A stretch of DNA of 64,000 bases from an uncultured Paracoccaceae bacterium (GTDB lineage Bacteria; Pseudomonadota; Alphaproteobacteria; Rhodobacterales; Rhodobacteraceae), in contig CANMDE010000003.1 of the NCBI GenBank assembly GCA_947496535.1, positions 186,001 to 250,000 of the forward strand, in the 5' to 3' direction. Made by a program: the position numbers and the translations under genes. The notes under the pieces are model-generated. The model was given only the letters and a program-made list of their open reading frames with translations. It searched no databases and had not been told where the DNA came from. Below, piece by piece: positions 53,155 through 62,326 of this stretch (position 1 is the stretch's first letter; every line of letters begins with the position of its first letter).

Positions 53155-55394
53155 ACTTGATAGACCAGCCAGTCGGACACTGCGCGCCGGGGTGATTGTT
53201 CACCTTTGGCGGCTGACTTGTCCATGATCGCCTTCACTTCTGTCAGATCCACCCGCCGCAAGACGTGTTTGACTGGCCCGACAGAGGCCGGTCGCATGGA
53301 AAGTGAACGCAGACCAAGGGCGGCAAAGCATAATGCTTCAATCGGACGACCGGCATCTTCACCGCAGAATGATAGTGGGACATTCGCCTTTGAACACCGC
53401 TCCACCAGCATTTCCAGAAACGAAAGAAAGCTGACATCCAGTGTGTCATAACGCCGCCGCACACGTTCGTTTTCGCGATCAGCGGCAAAGAAGAACTGTT
53501 TGAGATCGTTGCCACCGATGGAGATGAAATCGACCTCTTCGAAAAAGGCATCGGGTGCGAAGCCCAGCGAAGGTGTCTCAAGCATCGCGCCAACCTCGAC
53601 CGATGAGGGCAGGGGGTGGCCCAGCTTGTCTTCGCGCTGGATCGCCTTTTCAAACTCTGCCTTGGCGCTGCGAAATTCGCTAAGCTGTGTGACGAAAGGG
53701 AACATCAGCGTCAGTGGTCCGCCATTGGCTGCCCGGATAAACGCCTGCAACTGCATCCGCAGAACACCCGGCTTGTCCAAGCCCACACGAATGGCCCGCC
53801 AGCCCATTGCCGGGTTGGGTTCGTCATTCGGCTTCATGTAGGTCAGAACCTTGTCAGAGCCGATGTCGAGCGTGCGGAAATTGACGCGCCGCCCGTTCGC
53901 CGCCTCAATCACACGCGAATAAAGCGCCGATAGTTCGCTGCGCCGGGGCATTTGATTGCGGATCAAAAATTGCAGTTCTGTTCGAAAGAGGCCGACACCT
54001 TCGGCACCGGACCCTTCCAATGATGGCAGATCCGCCATCAACCCCGCATTCATGTGCAACGACACGACCGACCCGCACCTTGCCTGCGCGGGCAGATCGC
54101 GGATCGAGGCATAGCGTTCCTGCGCGCGGGTTTGCATCGCAAGTTTGTCGCGGAACGCAGCATGCACGTTATCATCAGGTCGCAGATGCGCGACGCCTTG
54201 TTCGCCATCGACAAGGATGACGTCGCCGTTCAGCGCCTCTCTTGTGATGCCGCTGGCGTTGATGACAAGCGGAATGGCCCATGCACGGGCAACGATGGTG
54301 GCGTGACTGCCAACCGATCCTTCGCTCAGCACGATGCCTTTCAGCGCCTTGCCATATTCAAGAAGCTCCCCCGGTCCGATATTGCGGGCCACGAGTATGG
54401 GGTTTTCCGGTATCTCGGCGCGTGCGTCAGCGCCTTGCCCTGTCAGGATACGTAAAAGCCGGTTGGACAGGTCATCCAGATCCGACAATCGTTCGCGCAT
54501 ATAGGCGTCGCCCGCCTTTGATAGTCGCGCGCGGGCCATTGATTGCTCTTTTTCAACGGCCGCCTCTGCGGATAGGCCGCTTTCCACATCGGCCTCCATC
54601 CGTTTGACCCAACTCGATGAGTTGGCGAACATACGGTAGGCTTCAAGAACCTCGATCTGATCGGCGTCGGCGGTACGGGCGCCGGTCAGCATCGTGTCCA
54701 CGGTTTTGCGGAGCGTTTCCACACCTTCGCGCAGGCGTTTGAGTTCGACATCCGGATCATCCGAGATCGGATTGGTGACGACCACGCGGGGTTCATGCAG
54801 GAATACGGTGCCTTCGCTGGCCCCTTCCTGTGCGATTGAGCCTCGAAACAACACCGGCTGTTGATGGCGTGCCATGAGGGCCGCGCCTTCGCCGACGAAA
54901 GCCCCCAGTTCGGTCATTTCGGCAAGGACCATCGCGACGATTTCAAGCGCATAAACCTCGTCAGCGGTGAACAGGCGCGCGTTCTTGGATTGCACGACCA
55001 GAACGCCCAGTACGTCGCCCAGACGCTGGATCGGGACACCGCAGAACGATGGGTAACGCTCCTCCCCGGTTTCCGGCATGTAGCGGAACCCTTTTTCGGA
55101 CGGGGCATCGGCGGTATTGACGGCCACCCGCGATCTGGCCGTGCGACCGACCAGACCTTCGCCAAGCCGCATGCGTGTTTTGTGAACCGACTCGGGCTCC
55201 AGACCCTTGGTTGCGCAAAGTTCCAGTGTTTCGGGATCGCGGAAAAGATAGATCGAACAGACCTCGGTCTGCATGGAGCCGGCAATCAGATCGACGACCT
55301 GATTCAGCCGGGCCTGACCTTCGCGATCGCTTCCCAGCGCCTCGCGCAGACGGCCCAGCAGCTTGCGGCTTTCGCTTTCCATCCCGTGTGGCAT
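53151..55394 (-). CDS. ptsP: Phosphoenolpyruvate-protein phosphotransferase of the nitrogen PTS (EI-Ntr)
   Basis: This 747-residue protein has an N-terminal GAF domain (about 20-165, TEVCSIYLFRDPETLELCAT), then EI domains: the His-carrying region (GSVGSHATIVARAWAIPLVI, with the phosphorylated His), and the PEP-binding TIM barrel (GVGLFRTELQFLI, RTLDIGSDK, GAMLETPSLGF, DFISIGGNDLKQFFFAADRE). It passes phosphate from PEP to NPr and EIIA-Ntr, which regulate carbon, nitrogen and potassium. Those partners are not in the window. Start at ATG 55394 (GAGG upstream) rather than 55475. Confidence 0.94.
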   Translation of the reverse strand: MPHGMESESRKLLGRLREALGSDREGQARLNQVVDLIAGSMQTEVCSIYLFRDPETLELCATKGLEPESVHKTRMRLGEGLVGRTARSRVAVNTADAPSEKGFRYMPETGEERYPSFCGVPIQRLGDVLGVLVVQSKNARLFTADEVYALEIVAMVLAEMTELGAFVGEGAALMARHQQPVLFRGSIAQEGASEGTVFLHEPRVVVTNPISDDPDVELKRLREGVETLRKTVDTMLTGARTADADQIEVLEAYRMFANSSSWVKRMEADVESGLSAEAAVEKEQSMARARLSKAGDAYMRERLSDLDDLSNRLLRILTGQGADARAEIPENPILVARNIGPGELLEYGKALKGIVLSEGSVGSHATIVARAWAIPLVINASGITREALNGDVILVDGEQGVAHLRPDDNVHAAFRDKLAMQTRAQERYASIRDLPAQARCGSVVSLHMNAGLMADLPSLEGSGAEGVGLFRTELQFLIRNQMPRRSELSALYSRVIEAANGRRVNFRTLDIGSDKVLTYMKPNDEPNPAMGWRAIRVGLDKPGVLRMQLQAFIRAANGGPLTLMFPFVTQLSEFRSAKAEFEKAIQREDKLGHPLPSSVEVGAMLETPSLGFAPDAFFEEVDFISIGGNDLKQFFFAADRENERVRRRYDTLDVSFLSFLEMLVERCSKANVPLSFCGEDAGRPIEALCFAALGLRSLSMRPASVGPVKHVLRRVDLTEVKAIMDKSAAKGEQSPRRAVSDWLVYQV

Positions 55395-55557
55395 TGCCGT
55401 CCTCGTCCTTCGAGGCGCATTGCCTCCCGGGTCGTCATACCGGACGCAGCGGGGTGAGGGGAAGTCCCAATGCACGTCGACGTTGCGATGACGGTTGTGA
55501 CCGGTTTGTATCGGCTATTTTTTGATCGCAGGCGTCAGCAAGGAAAAACCGTGTGGC

Positions 55558-56796
55558 TCACGCGGCCTTTTCAAGCTCGAACGCGTCGTGCAGCGCCTGC
55601 ACGGCAAGTTCCATATATTTGCGGTCAATCAGCACAGAAATCTTGATTTCAGATGTTGTGATGACTTTTATGTTGATGCCTTCGCCGGATAGAACTTCGA
55701 ACATTTTGGCCGCGACACCGGTATGGCTGCGCATCCCGATACCGACGACGGAGACTTTCGCCACGCTTTCATCGGCCACAAGATCATGGAAATTGATGCT
55801 GCCGCTGGTCTTGGCCTCTTGCATGGCTTGTTCGGCCCGCTTGACCTGATCCGTCGGGCAGGAGAACGTCATATCCGTCCGGCCCTCTTCCGAGATGTTC
55901 TGGACGATCATGTCCACATTCACACCAGCCTCGGACAGGGGGCCAAAGATAGCGGCTGCAATACCGGGTCGGTCGGCCACGGAGATGAGGGTCATTTTCG
56001 CTTCGTCGCGGGAATAAGCGACACCGGCCACTACGTTGGATTCCATGATTTCCTCCTCATCGCAGACAAGTGTTCCTGCATTGCTGGATGGTTCTTCGAA
56101 AGATGATAGCACGCGCAAACGGACCTTGTATCGCATGGCAAGCTCGACCGAGCGGGTTTGCAACACTTTCGCCCCAAGTGAGGCAAGCTCAAGCATTTCC
56201 TCAAAGGCGATTTTGTCCAGCCTGCGGGCCTTGTTGGTGATCCGGGGGTCGGTCGTGTAAACGCCGTCCACATCGGTATAGATATCACAGCGTTCCGCGC
56301 CAAAGGAGGCGGCAAAGGCAACCGCTGTCGTATCAGACCCGCCACGTCCCAGCGTCGTGATCCGACCTTCAGGGCTGACCCCCTGAAAACCAGCGACGAT
56401 GGCGACCTTCATGCCTTCGGCGAATTTGGCATTGATATTGTCGGTGGGTATTTCCTCGATCCGCGCACTTGAATGTGCGGATGTCGTTTTCACCGGTACC
56501 TGCCAGCCCTGCCAACTGCGTGCAGGAATGTCCATTTCCTGCAACCGCAAGGCCATCAGGCCCGCTGTCACATTCTCGCCCGATGACACGACCGCATCAT
56601 ATTCACGGGAATCATAAAGCGGGGCGGTCTCATCCACCCAGCCAACCAGTTCGTTCGTTTTACCAGACATGGCCGAGACGATGACGATGACGTCATACCC
56701 ATTGGCCACCTCAAGCGCGATCCGTTTGGACGCGCGGGCGATACGGTCAAGATTGGCGACGGACGTACCGCCGAATTTCATCACGAGCGTTGGCAT
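55558..56796 (-). CDS. lysC: Aspartate kinase
   Basis: This 412-residue enzyme phosphorylates aspartate, the first step to lysine, threonine and methionine. It has the amino-acid kinase core (MKFGGTSVANLDRIARASKR, TLGRGGSDTTAVAFAASFGA, DIYTDVDGVYTTDPRI) and two C-terminal ACT domains (about 265-340 and 345-405) for feedback control. Length and domains match the class inhibited by lysine plus threonine, but the effector is not shown. AAAGGAACC precedes the ATG. It is 163 bp from ptsP. Confidence 0.96.
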   Translation of the reverse strand: MPTLVMKFGGTSVANLDRIARASKRIALEVANGYDVIVIVSAMSGKTNELVGWVDETAPLYDSREYDAVVSSGENVTAGLMALRLQEMDIPARSWQGWQVPVKTTSAHSSARIEEIPTDNINAKFAEGMKVAIVAGFQGVSPEGRITTLGRGGSDTTAVAFAASFGAERCDIYTDVDGVYTTDPRITNKARRLDKIAFEEMLELASLGAKVLQTRSVELAMRYKVRLRVLSSFEEPSSNAGTLVCDEEEIMESNVVAGVAYSRDEAKMTLISVADRPGIAAAIFGPLSEAGVNVDMIVQNISEEGRTDMTFSCPTDQVKRAEQAMQEAKTSGSINFHDLVADESVAKVSVVGIGMRSHTGVAAKMFEVLSGEGINIKVITTSEIKISVLIDRKYMELAVQALHDAFELEKAA

Positions 56797-56907
56797 GATG
56801 GTTCCTTTAAGGCACCCGGCCGGTTTGCAATTTGGCGGCTGTCTTAATCGTCGAGGCTGGTAAGGGCAATCGGCTTTTCCACGAATAGCGTTTCGACTTT
56901 AACCTGA

Positions 56908-56954
56908 ATCACCAATCGCTGCCTTTCGCCTTCGGCTCAAACGCAATTGGTGAT
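56908..56954. repeat. 9-bp inverted repeat between the SDR gene and lysC
   Basis: ATCACCAAT (56908-56916) and its complement ATTGGTGAT (56946-56954) lie 29 bases apart, 110 bp upstream of the lysC start. No T-tract follows on the minus strand. It could be a regulatory hairpin in the lysC leader or a chance repeat. Confidence 0.4.
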
Positions 56955-56985
56955 GTTTGATGTCCTAAGTCAAAGCCGAAATGCT

Positions 56986-57636
56986 TTAATATGGATGTGG
57001 CCGCCCATCCCAGGTTTCAAAGCATCCGGTGTTTTGCAGGTTGAGCGCCTCAAACCGTGCATGAAGGCCGTTTGCGGCCTCTTCGACCGAGATTTCGGCA
57101 TGATCACCGCCCATATCACTGCGGGCCCAGCCGGGGTGGTAGATACCGACACTGATTCCGTCTGACCTCAGATCGGTCGCCAGATTGCGACCAAGGTTCA
57201 AAGCGGCGGCTTTCGATGCGCGATAGATATAGCTGCCGCCGGGAGCCCGTTCGTGCGATGCCATTTGCGATGAGATAATCGCGATCCGTGCGTTATTCGC
57301 CAGACGCAGATTTGGCAGCAGTGTTTGCACCGTCAGAAAAACGCCCGTGACATTGGCGGCAAAAGTATCGGCCCACATATCCGCCGGGTAGCCGGATTGC
57401 AGATCCTCGCCTTTGTCAAAGTAGACACCGGCATTGCAGACAAGCAGATTGATGGGTTGGCCTTTCAATCTGTCGCCCATTGCCTTTTGCGATGCGGGAT
57501 CTGTCACATCCAGTTTGAGCCAGCCGTCCGCAGCGTCGCTGCGACGGGTGCCAATGACCGTCTGGCCTTCGCTTCGGTAGATCGACAGCAATGCCGCACC
57601 AATACCGCGATTTGCACCTGTAATGAGGGTGGTCAT
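56986..57636 (-). CDS. Short-chain dehydrogenase/reductase
   Basis: This 216-residue SDR has the cofactor loop TLITGANRGIGAALL at residues 3-17, NLLVCNAGV (NNAG-like, with CNAG), and the catalytic SQMASHERAPGGSYIYRASK with Ser, Tyr and Lys (YIYRASK). NAD(P)H-dependent reduction of a small carbonyl is likely; the substrate is unknown. It follows the DUF1178 gene by 20 bp on the same strand. Confidence 0.9.
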   Translation of the reverse strand: MTTLITGANRGIGAALLSIYRSEGQTVIGTRRSDAADGWLKLDVTDPASQKAMGDRLKGQPINLLVCNAGVYFDKGEDLQSGYPADMWADTFAANVTGVFLTVQTLLPNLRLANNARIAIISSQMASHERAPGGSYIYRASKAAALNLGRNLATDLRSDGISVGIYHPGWARSDMGGDHAEISVEEAANGLHARFEALNLQNTGCFETWDGRPHPY

Positions 57637-57656
57637 GGGGGTGCCCCTAAGTGGTT

Positions 57657-58061
57657 TCAGTTCACCCTTTTAGGGGGAATAAACGGCAAAGGCATCACTG
57701 GTACGCCATCTTCGACCAGCTTGCGGGCATCTTCCAACTTTGCCTCACCATAGATGGACCTTTCGGGTGTGACCCCGTCATGCATATCGCGCGCTTCTTT
57801 GGCAAAGTCTTTGCCGACATAGTCGGAATTCGCCTCAACCTCTGCCCGGATGGCGGCGAGTTTTTCGGCAACGGGTTTGACCGGCGTAACATCGCCTTTT
57901 GTGCTGACAGCCGGTGCCATGATCGATTTACTCACTTGGGTTGAACCACATGCCGTGCAGCTGACCATGCCGGTGGCGGCCAGTTTGTCGAAGGTTGCAT
58001 TCGACTGAAACCAGCTTTCAAACTGGTGATCGTTCGCACATTTGAGGTTAAAGCGGATCAT
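57657..58061 (-). CDS. DUF1178-family protein
   Basis: This 134-residue protein starts with a zinc-ribbon-like segment typical of DUF1178 (MIRFNLKCANDHQFESWFQS, then MVSCTACGSTQVSKSI; C8, and the CTAC pair). The C-terminal part is helical (KPVAEKLAAIRAEVEANSDY, IYGEAKLEDARKLVEDG). It is common in alphaproteobacteria; function unknown. It is probably co-transcribed with the SDR gene. Confidence 0.9.
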   Translation of the reverse strand: MIRFNLKCANDHQFESWFQSNATFDKLAATGMVSCTACGSTQVSKSIMAPAVSTKGDVTPVKPVAEKLAAIRAEVEANSDYVGKDFAKEARDMHDGVTPERSIYGEAKLEDARKLVEDGVPVMPLPFIPPKRVN

Positions 58062-58125
58062 GCCTTGTCATTTTTTATTGTCGCTAGGCCACTGAAATAA
58101 GCGTTTTACGCCGTGATGCAATGGT

Positions 58126-58602
58126 TTACTTGGGCAGAAACCGCTTTGGACGGAAGGTTGCAACGATCCGTTTCAGTTCGGGTTCAGTGATTTTCTTGGC
58201 CGCCTTTTTTGGTGTAAACCACTTGCGCCGTCTCTGGTGCTGTTCTGGCCAGGAGGAGTGGATGTTCAGCACATGGACCGGATAAACCATCGTGACGACC
58301 GGTAGATCGAACCCTTTGTATTCCTTTACATAAGTGTACACGCCAAGGCACTGATCAATGGCGTCACCGCTTAACCCCGCTTCCTCAAACGCCTCTGTTG
58401 CGGCGGCTGCGGCAGGGGTTTGTTTATGCATCGGCCAGCCCTTGGGCAAAATCCATCGCTTGCGGCGTCGGCTGGTGACAAGGCATATCTGCACCTGATC
58501 ATTCTTCACACGCCAGCACAGTGCGGCAAACTGCGCACGCACGTCGGTTTTCCCGCCGGTGCGAAGTTTCAGCGGAAGCTGATGAGAGGGCATTTTGGTC
58601 AT
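58126..58602 (-). CDS. Nudix hydrolase with an altered Nudix box
   Basis: This 158-residue protein has a Nudix fold with the box GWPMHKQTPAAAAATEAFEE followed by AGL (about residues 55-77). Compared with GX5EX7REUXEEXGU, the first Glu is Gln and the Arg is Thr, while the metal-binding EE is kept. The DIPP-like context RRRKRWILPKGWPMHKQTPA is typical of alphaproteobacterial members. Substrate unknown. The opposite-strand HDAC-like gene starts 57 bp beyond its start. Confidence 0.87.
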   Translation of the reverse strand: MTKMPSHQLPLKLRTGGKTDVRAQFAALCWRVKNDQVQICLVTSRRRKRWILPKGWPMHKQTPAAAAATEAFEEAGLSGDAIDQCLGVYTYVKEYKGFDLPVVTMVYPVHVLNIHSSWPEQHQRRRKWFTPKKAAKKITEPELKRIVATFRPKRFLPK

Positions 58603-58659
58603 GGCACTTTTTTACAATTGAATTACGTCACCGGAATGAATGTAGAATCTCATGCCATA

Positions 58660-59793
58660 ATGTCAGGAACAACCCCAGCACCGCTATTTATCGGGTCCGA
58701 GATATATCGGCACTCCACCTACGGCGCGTGGCATCCGTTGCGGATACCACGGGTATCGACCGTGATGGACCTGGCGCGCGCCCTCGACTGGTTGCCCGCA
58801 ACCCAGTTCGTCAACAGCCCCCGTGCGAAGCCCGCTGCCCTGCACGGCTTTCATACGGCGGATTACATCGCGGCCCTTCAAGATGCCGAAGCGACCCAGC
58901 ATGTCACTGACGAACATCGCACGCGCCACGGTCTTGGTACCCCGTCCAACCCGGTGTTTCCTGAAATGTATCGCAGGCCTGCCACCTCGGCTGGTGCTTC
59001 GCTTTTGGCTGGTGAATTGCTGGGCAAGGGCGGTGTTGTCTATTCGCCAGCCGGGGGCACGCATCATGGGCTGCCGGACCGGGCCAATGGGTTTTGCTAT
59101 CTCAACGATCCCGTGTTGGCGATACAATCGCTTCGCCGAAGCGGGGCCAGTCGGATCGCTTATGTGGACATCGACGCCCATCATCCCGACGGGGTCGAGC
59201 ACGCTTTTGCTGATGATCCTGACACGTTGCTGATTTCCGTTCACGAGGAAAACCGCTGGCCCCGCACTGGTGCGTTGGCGGATCACGGCGCGGGGCAGGT
59301 GTTCAATCTGCCCGTTGTTGCAGGATTGCATGATGACGATATGGCCTATATCCGCGAGCATCTGATCCTGCCCGTTGTCGCCGGTTTCAGACCCGACGCC
59401 ATTGTCCTGCAATGCGGTGCCGATGCGGTGTTGGAGGATCCGCAATCGCGGCTTGCTCTGTCCAACAACGCCCATTGGCAGATTGTTGCGGCGTTGCGTC
59501 CGCTCGCCCCGCGCTATCTGGTGCTTGGCGGAGGTGGCTACAACCCGTGGTCGGTCGGGCGTTTATGGACCGGCGTCTGGGCGACGCTCTGCGGTCACGA
59601 AATACCCGGTGTCTTGCCGGAAAAGGCCCAAAGCGTCTTGCGGGCGCTGGAATGGTATCAGCCCACCAAAACAACGACGGCGCAGGCCCATTGGTTGAGC
59701 ACCTTACGCGACGCACCGCGGACCGGCCCGGTGAACGCCGATATCCGTTCCGATGTGGCCTTGCTCACTGCCCGATTGCGTGCCTGGGTCTGA
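58660..59793 (+). CDS. Histone deacetylase-like (AcuC/HdaH-type) amidohydrolase
   Basis: This protein of about 377 residues belongs to the zinc-dependent class II-like deacetylases. It has the His pair GGTHHGLPDRANGFCYLND, the zinc ligands in VDIDAHHPDGVEHAF (D-x-H; canonical HHGDG is HHPDG here), the third ligand in LQCGADAVLEDPQSRLALSN, and the C-terminal YLVLGGGGYNPWSVGRLW. Bacterial members deacetylate polyamines or other small amides. Start is uncertain: ATG 58660 gives a family-like beginning; ATG 58636 is the alternative. Confidence 0.88.
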   Translation: MSGTTPAPLFIGSEIYRHSTYGAWHPLRIPRVSTVMDLARALDWLPATQFVNSPRAKPAALHGFHTADYIAALQDAEATQHVTDEHRTRHGLGTPSNPVFPEMYRRPATSAGASLLAGELLGKGGVVYSPAGGTHHGLPDRANGFCYLNDPVLAIQSLRRSGASRIAYVDIDAHHPDGVEHAFADDPDTLLISVHEENRWPRTGALADHGAGQVFNLPVVAGLHDDDMAYIREHLILPVVAGFRPDAIVLQCGADAVLEDPQSRLALSNNAHWQIVAALRPLAPRYLVLGGGGYNPWSVGRLWTGVWATLCGHEIPGVLPEKAQSVLRALEWYQPTKTTTAQAHWLSTLRDAPRTGPVNADIRSDVALLTARLRAWV

Positions 59794-59832
59794 GCCCTTG
59801 ATCACCGGCATCATTCACCGGATAGTCCGCGG

Positions 59833-60573
59833 ATGATGGTCCGTTTTCTTCTTATGATCGCTTGGCTTAGTGCCTTTGTCATGCCAGCCCGCGCCGAAAC
59901 GGTCGTGTTCGCGGCGGCAAGCCTGAAGGGCCCGTTAGACAAGATCGTTGCTGATTTCGGAGATACGGTCGTGTCCTATGGCGGCAGCGGCACCTTGGCA
60001 CGGCAAATCACACAAGGCGCACCGGCTGACGTGGTGATCCTCGCGAATATGGACTGGATGGACATGTTGCGTGCAAATGAGGATGTGCAGGCAGGCAGTG
60101 TGGCCGACATCGCCAGCAATCAGCTTGTTTTGATTGGGGCGGTGGGTAACGCTGATATTTCGCTTGATCAGTCCTCGATCAGCGTGGCGTTAGGAGACGG
60201 GCGTTTGGCCGTCGGACAAACGCAGGCGGTTCCGGCGGGCATTTATGCGAAACAGGCACTGGAGTCGTTGGACCTATGGGATGCACTGGCCCCGAAACTG
60301 GCCGAAGTGGACAATGTGCGTTCTGCCCTGACGCTTGTTATCCGAGGTCAGACGCCCCTTGGGATCGTTTATGTGACCGACGCGCAGTTCAGCGATGCTG
60401 TTCGGGCGCTGGCGACCTTTCCGGCGGATAGCCACGCGCCGATACGCTACATCGCAGCAGTCACAACTGGCGAAAACCCACGGGCGCAAGAACTGCTGGA
60501 TACGATCCGCGCCCCTGCCGGACAGGCGGTCTTGGCCGAGGCAGGCTTTCTGCCGCCCGTTGGCCTGAAATGA
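59833..60573 (+). CDS. modA: Molybdate ABC transporter, periplasmic binding protein
   Basis: This 246-residue protein has a signal peptide (MMVRFLLMIAWLSAFVMPARA) and the ModA core TVVFAAASLKGPLDKIVADF with VVSYGGSGTLARQITQGAPA and DVVILANMDWMDML, where serines and backbone bind molybdate. It overlaps modB by 4 bp (ATGA), so the three mod genes form an operon. ATG 59833 or 59836 can start it. No ModE site was recognised upstream. Confidence 0.93.
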   Translation: MMVRFLLMIAWLSAFVMPARAETVVFAAASLKGPLDKIVADFGDTVVSYGGSGTLARQITQGAPADVVILANMDWMDMLRANEDVQAGSVADIASNQLVLIGAVGNADISLDQSSISVALGDGRLAVGQTQAVPAGIYAKQALESLDLWDALAPKLAEVDNVRSALTLVIRGQTPLGIVYVTDAQFSDAVRALATFPADSHAPIRYIAAVTTGENPRAQELLDTIRAPAGQAVLAEAGFLPPVGLK

Positions 60574-61265
60574 CAGAGCTTTTCGACCCCACGCAATGGG
60601 CCGCGATCCGTCTTTCGCTTTGGGTGTCCTGCGTTGCAACCATCTTTGCCCTGCCGGTGGCAACTTGGGTTGCCTATCTGTTGGCACGCAAATCCTTCCC
60701 CGGTCGCCAGCTTCTGAACGGTTTGGTGCATCTGCCACTGGTCCTGCCGCCTGTGGTGACTGGGTATCTCTTGCTGGTTTTGATGGGGCGGCAAGGCTGG
60801 ATCGGCGGCCCCTTGTACGACGTATTCGGCATCACGCTTGCCTTTCGTTGGACGGGTGCGGCGCTGGCGGCAGCCATCATGGCGTTTCCGTTGATGGTCC
60901 GGGCGATCCGTTTGGCGATTGAGGCGGTCGATCCGGGTCTTGAGGATGCAGCACGAACCCTCGGCGCGTCGCGCACCCGCGTTTTTGGAACCATTACCCT
61001 GCCGATGATCCTGCCGGGGCTTCTGGCCGGGGCGATCCTTGGGTTTGCCAAGGCGCTGGGCGAGTTTGGGGCCACGATCACATTCGTTGCCGCCATTCCG
61101 GGGCAGACCCAGACGATACCGTCAGCCATCTACGGCCTGCTGCAAGTGCCGGGTGAAGAACCTGCGGTCGTTGGTCTTGTGGTCGTGTCCATCATCTTTG
61201 CGATGGGTGCGCTGCTCCTTTCCGAATGGTTCGCCCGCCGCATGGCGAAACGGGTGGCGGGCTGA
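60570..61265 (+). CDS. modB: Molybdate ABC transporter permease
   Basis: This 231-residue inner-membrane protein has five helices and the ModB EAA loop (ARTLGASRTRVFGTITLPMI LPGLLAGAI in two parts around residues 130-155). The N-terminus WAAIRLSLWVSCVATIFALP and MGRQGWIGGPLYDVFGITLA are typical. It shares TGATG with modC, so the two are translationally coupled. Confidence 0.94.
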   Translation: MTELFDPTQWAAIRLSLWVSCVATIFALPVATWVAYLLARKSFPGRQLLNGLVHLPLVLPPVVTGYLLLVLMGRQGWIGGPLYDVFGITLAFRWTGAALAAAIMAFPLMVRAIRLAIEAVDPGLEDAARTLGASRTRVFGTITLPMILPGLLAGAILGFAKALGEFGATITFVAAIPGQTQTIPSAIYGLLQVPGEEPAVVGLVVVSIIFAMGALLLSEWFARRMAKRVAG

Positions 61266-62326
61266 TGCTTGATATTGCGATCAAAACGAAACTTGGGGAC
61301 TTCCCGCTTTCCGTCGTGTTTCAAGCACCAAAGGGCCTGACGGCAGTCTTCGGGCGCTCTGGCGTTGGGAAAACATCGCTGATCAACGCGGTCGCGGGTC
61401 TTGTGACGCCGGATGAGGGCCGCATTGCTGTTGATGATCGGGTGCTTTTCGACAGTGCCACGAAGACAAACACCCCGACACAGAAACGCCGTGCGGGTTA
61501 TGTGTTTCAGGACGCGCGCCTGTTTCCGCATATGACGGTCATCCAGAACCTGCGCTATGGCGGCACCCATGATGAAACGCGGGTGATCGATATGCTGGGC
61601 CTTGACGCATTGCTGGATCGTCGGCCCGCAACGCTGTCCGGTGGTGAACGCCAGCGTACCGCCCTTGCGCGCGCGTTGATGAGCGATCCGCAGATATTGC
61701 TGATGGATGAACCTCTGGCGGCGCTGGACGCCCCGCGGAAGGCCGAAATCATGCCCTATATCGAACGGCTGCGCGATGAGGTGAAAATCCCGATCATCTA
61801 CGTCACCCACGATGTGTCAGAGGTCGCACGGTTGGCCACGACGCTGGTTGTTCTGGACGCGGGCAAGGTCGTGCTGAACGGGCCGGTCGAACAGGTACTG
61901 TCCGATCCGGCAGCGGTGCCGCTGGTGGGCGTGCGCGACGCGGGCGCGGTCATCATGACCAAGGTTGCCGGGCGGATGCTGGATGACAACCTGACAGAGC
62001 TGGCCTTCTCGGGCGGCAGGCTGGTTCTGCCCGGTCAGTTCGGGGCGCTGGGGCAGCGTGTCAGGGTGCGCATACCCGCGCAGGATGTGATCATTTCGCG
62101 AGAGAAACCAGAGGGGCTGAGCGCGCTGAATATCCTGCGCGTCACCGTCAGCGGGATCGAGCAAGGGCAGGGGCCGGGCGTTGCCGTTGGACTGACGGCC
62201 GGAAATGAAAGGATACTGGCAAGGATCACCCGGCGTAGTGCGCGGCTGCTAGGTCTTGAAGTGGGGCAGGAGGTCTACGCAATCCTGAAAGCCACCGCTG
62301 TCGGGCCGCAGGATGTCGGCGGTTAG
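61265..62326 (+). CDS. modC: Molybdate ABC transporter ATPase with TOBE domain
   Basis: This 353-residue protein has Walker A FGRSGVGKTSLINAV, signature LSGGERQRTALARALM, Walker B ILLMDEPLAALDAPRK, and the H-loop YVTHDVSEVARL. A C-terminal TOBE/Mop-type domain (about 285-350) binds molybdate and may inhibit transport. The frame is open upstream to 61226, but ATG 61265 overlaps the modB stop and is the natural start. The 3' end overlaps the convergent Kdo-transferase-like gene by 4 bp. Confidence 0.95.
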   Translation: MLDIAIKTKLGDFPLSVVFQAPKGLTAVFGRSGVGKTSLINAVAGLVTPDEGRIAVDDRVLFDSATKTNTPTQKRRAGYVFQDARLFPHMTVIQNLRYGGTHDETRVIDMLGLDALLDRRPATLSGGERQRTALARALMSDPQILLMDEPLAALDAPRKAEIMPYIERLRDEVKIPIIYVTHDVSEVARLATTLVVLDAGKVVLNGPVEQVLSDPAAVPLVGVRDAGAVIMTKVAGRMLDDNLTELAFSGGRLVLPGQFGALGQRVRVRIPAQDVIISREKPEGLSALNILRVTVSGIEQGQGPGVAVGLTAGNERILARITRRSARLLGLEVGQEVYAILKATAVGPQDVGG

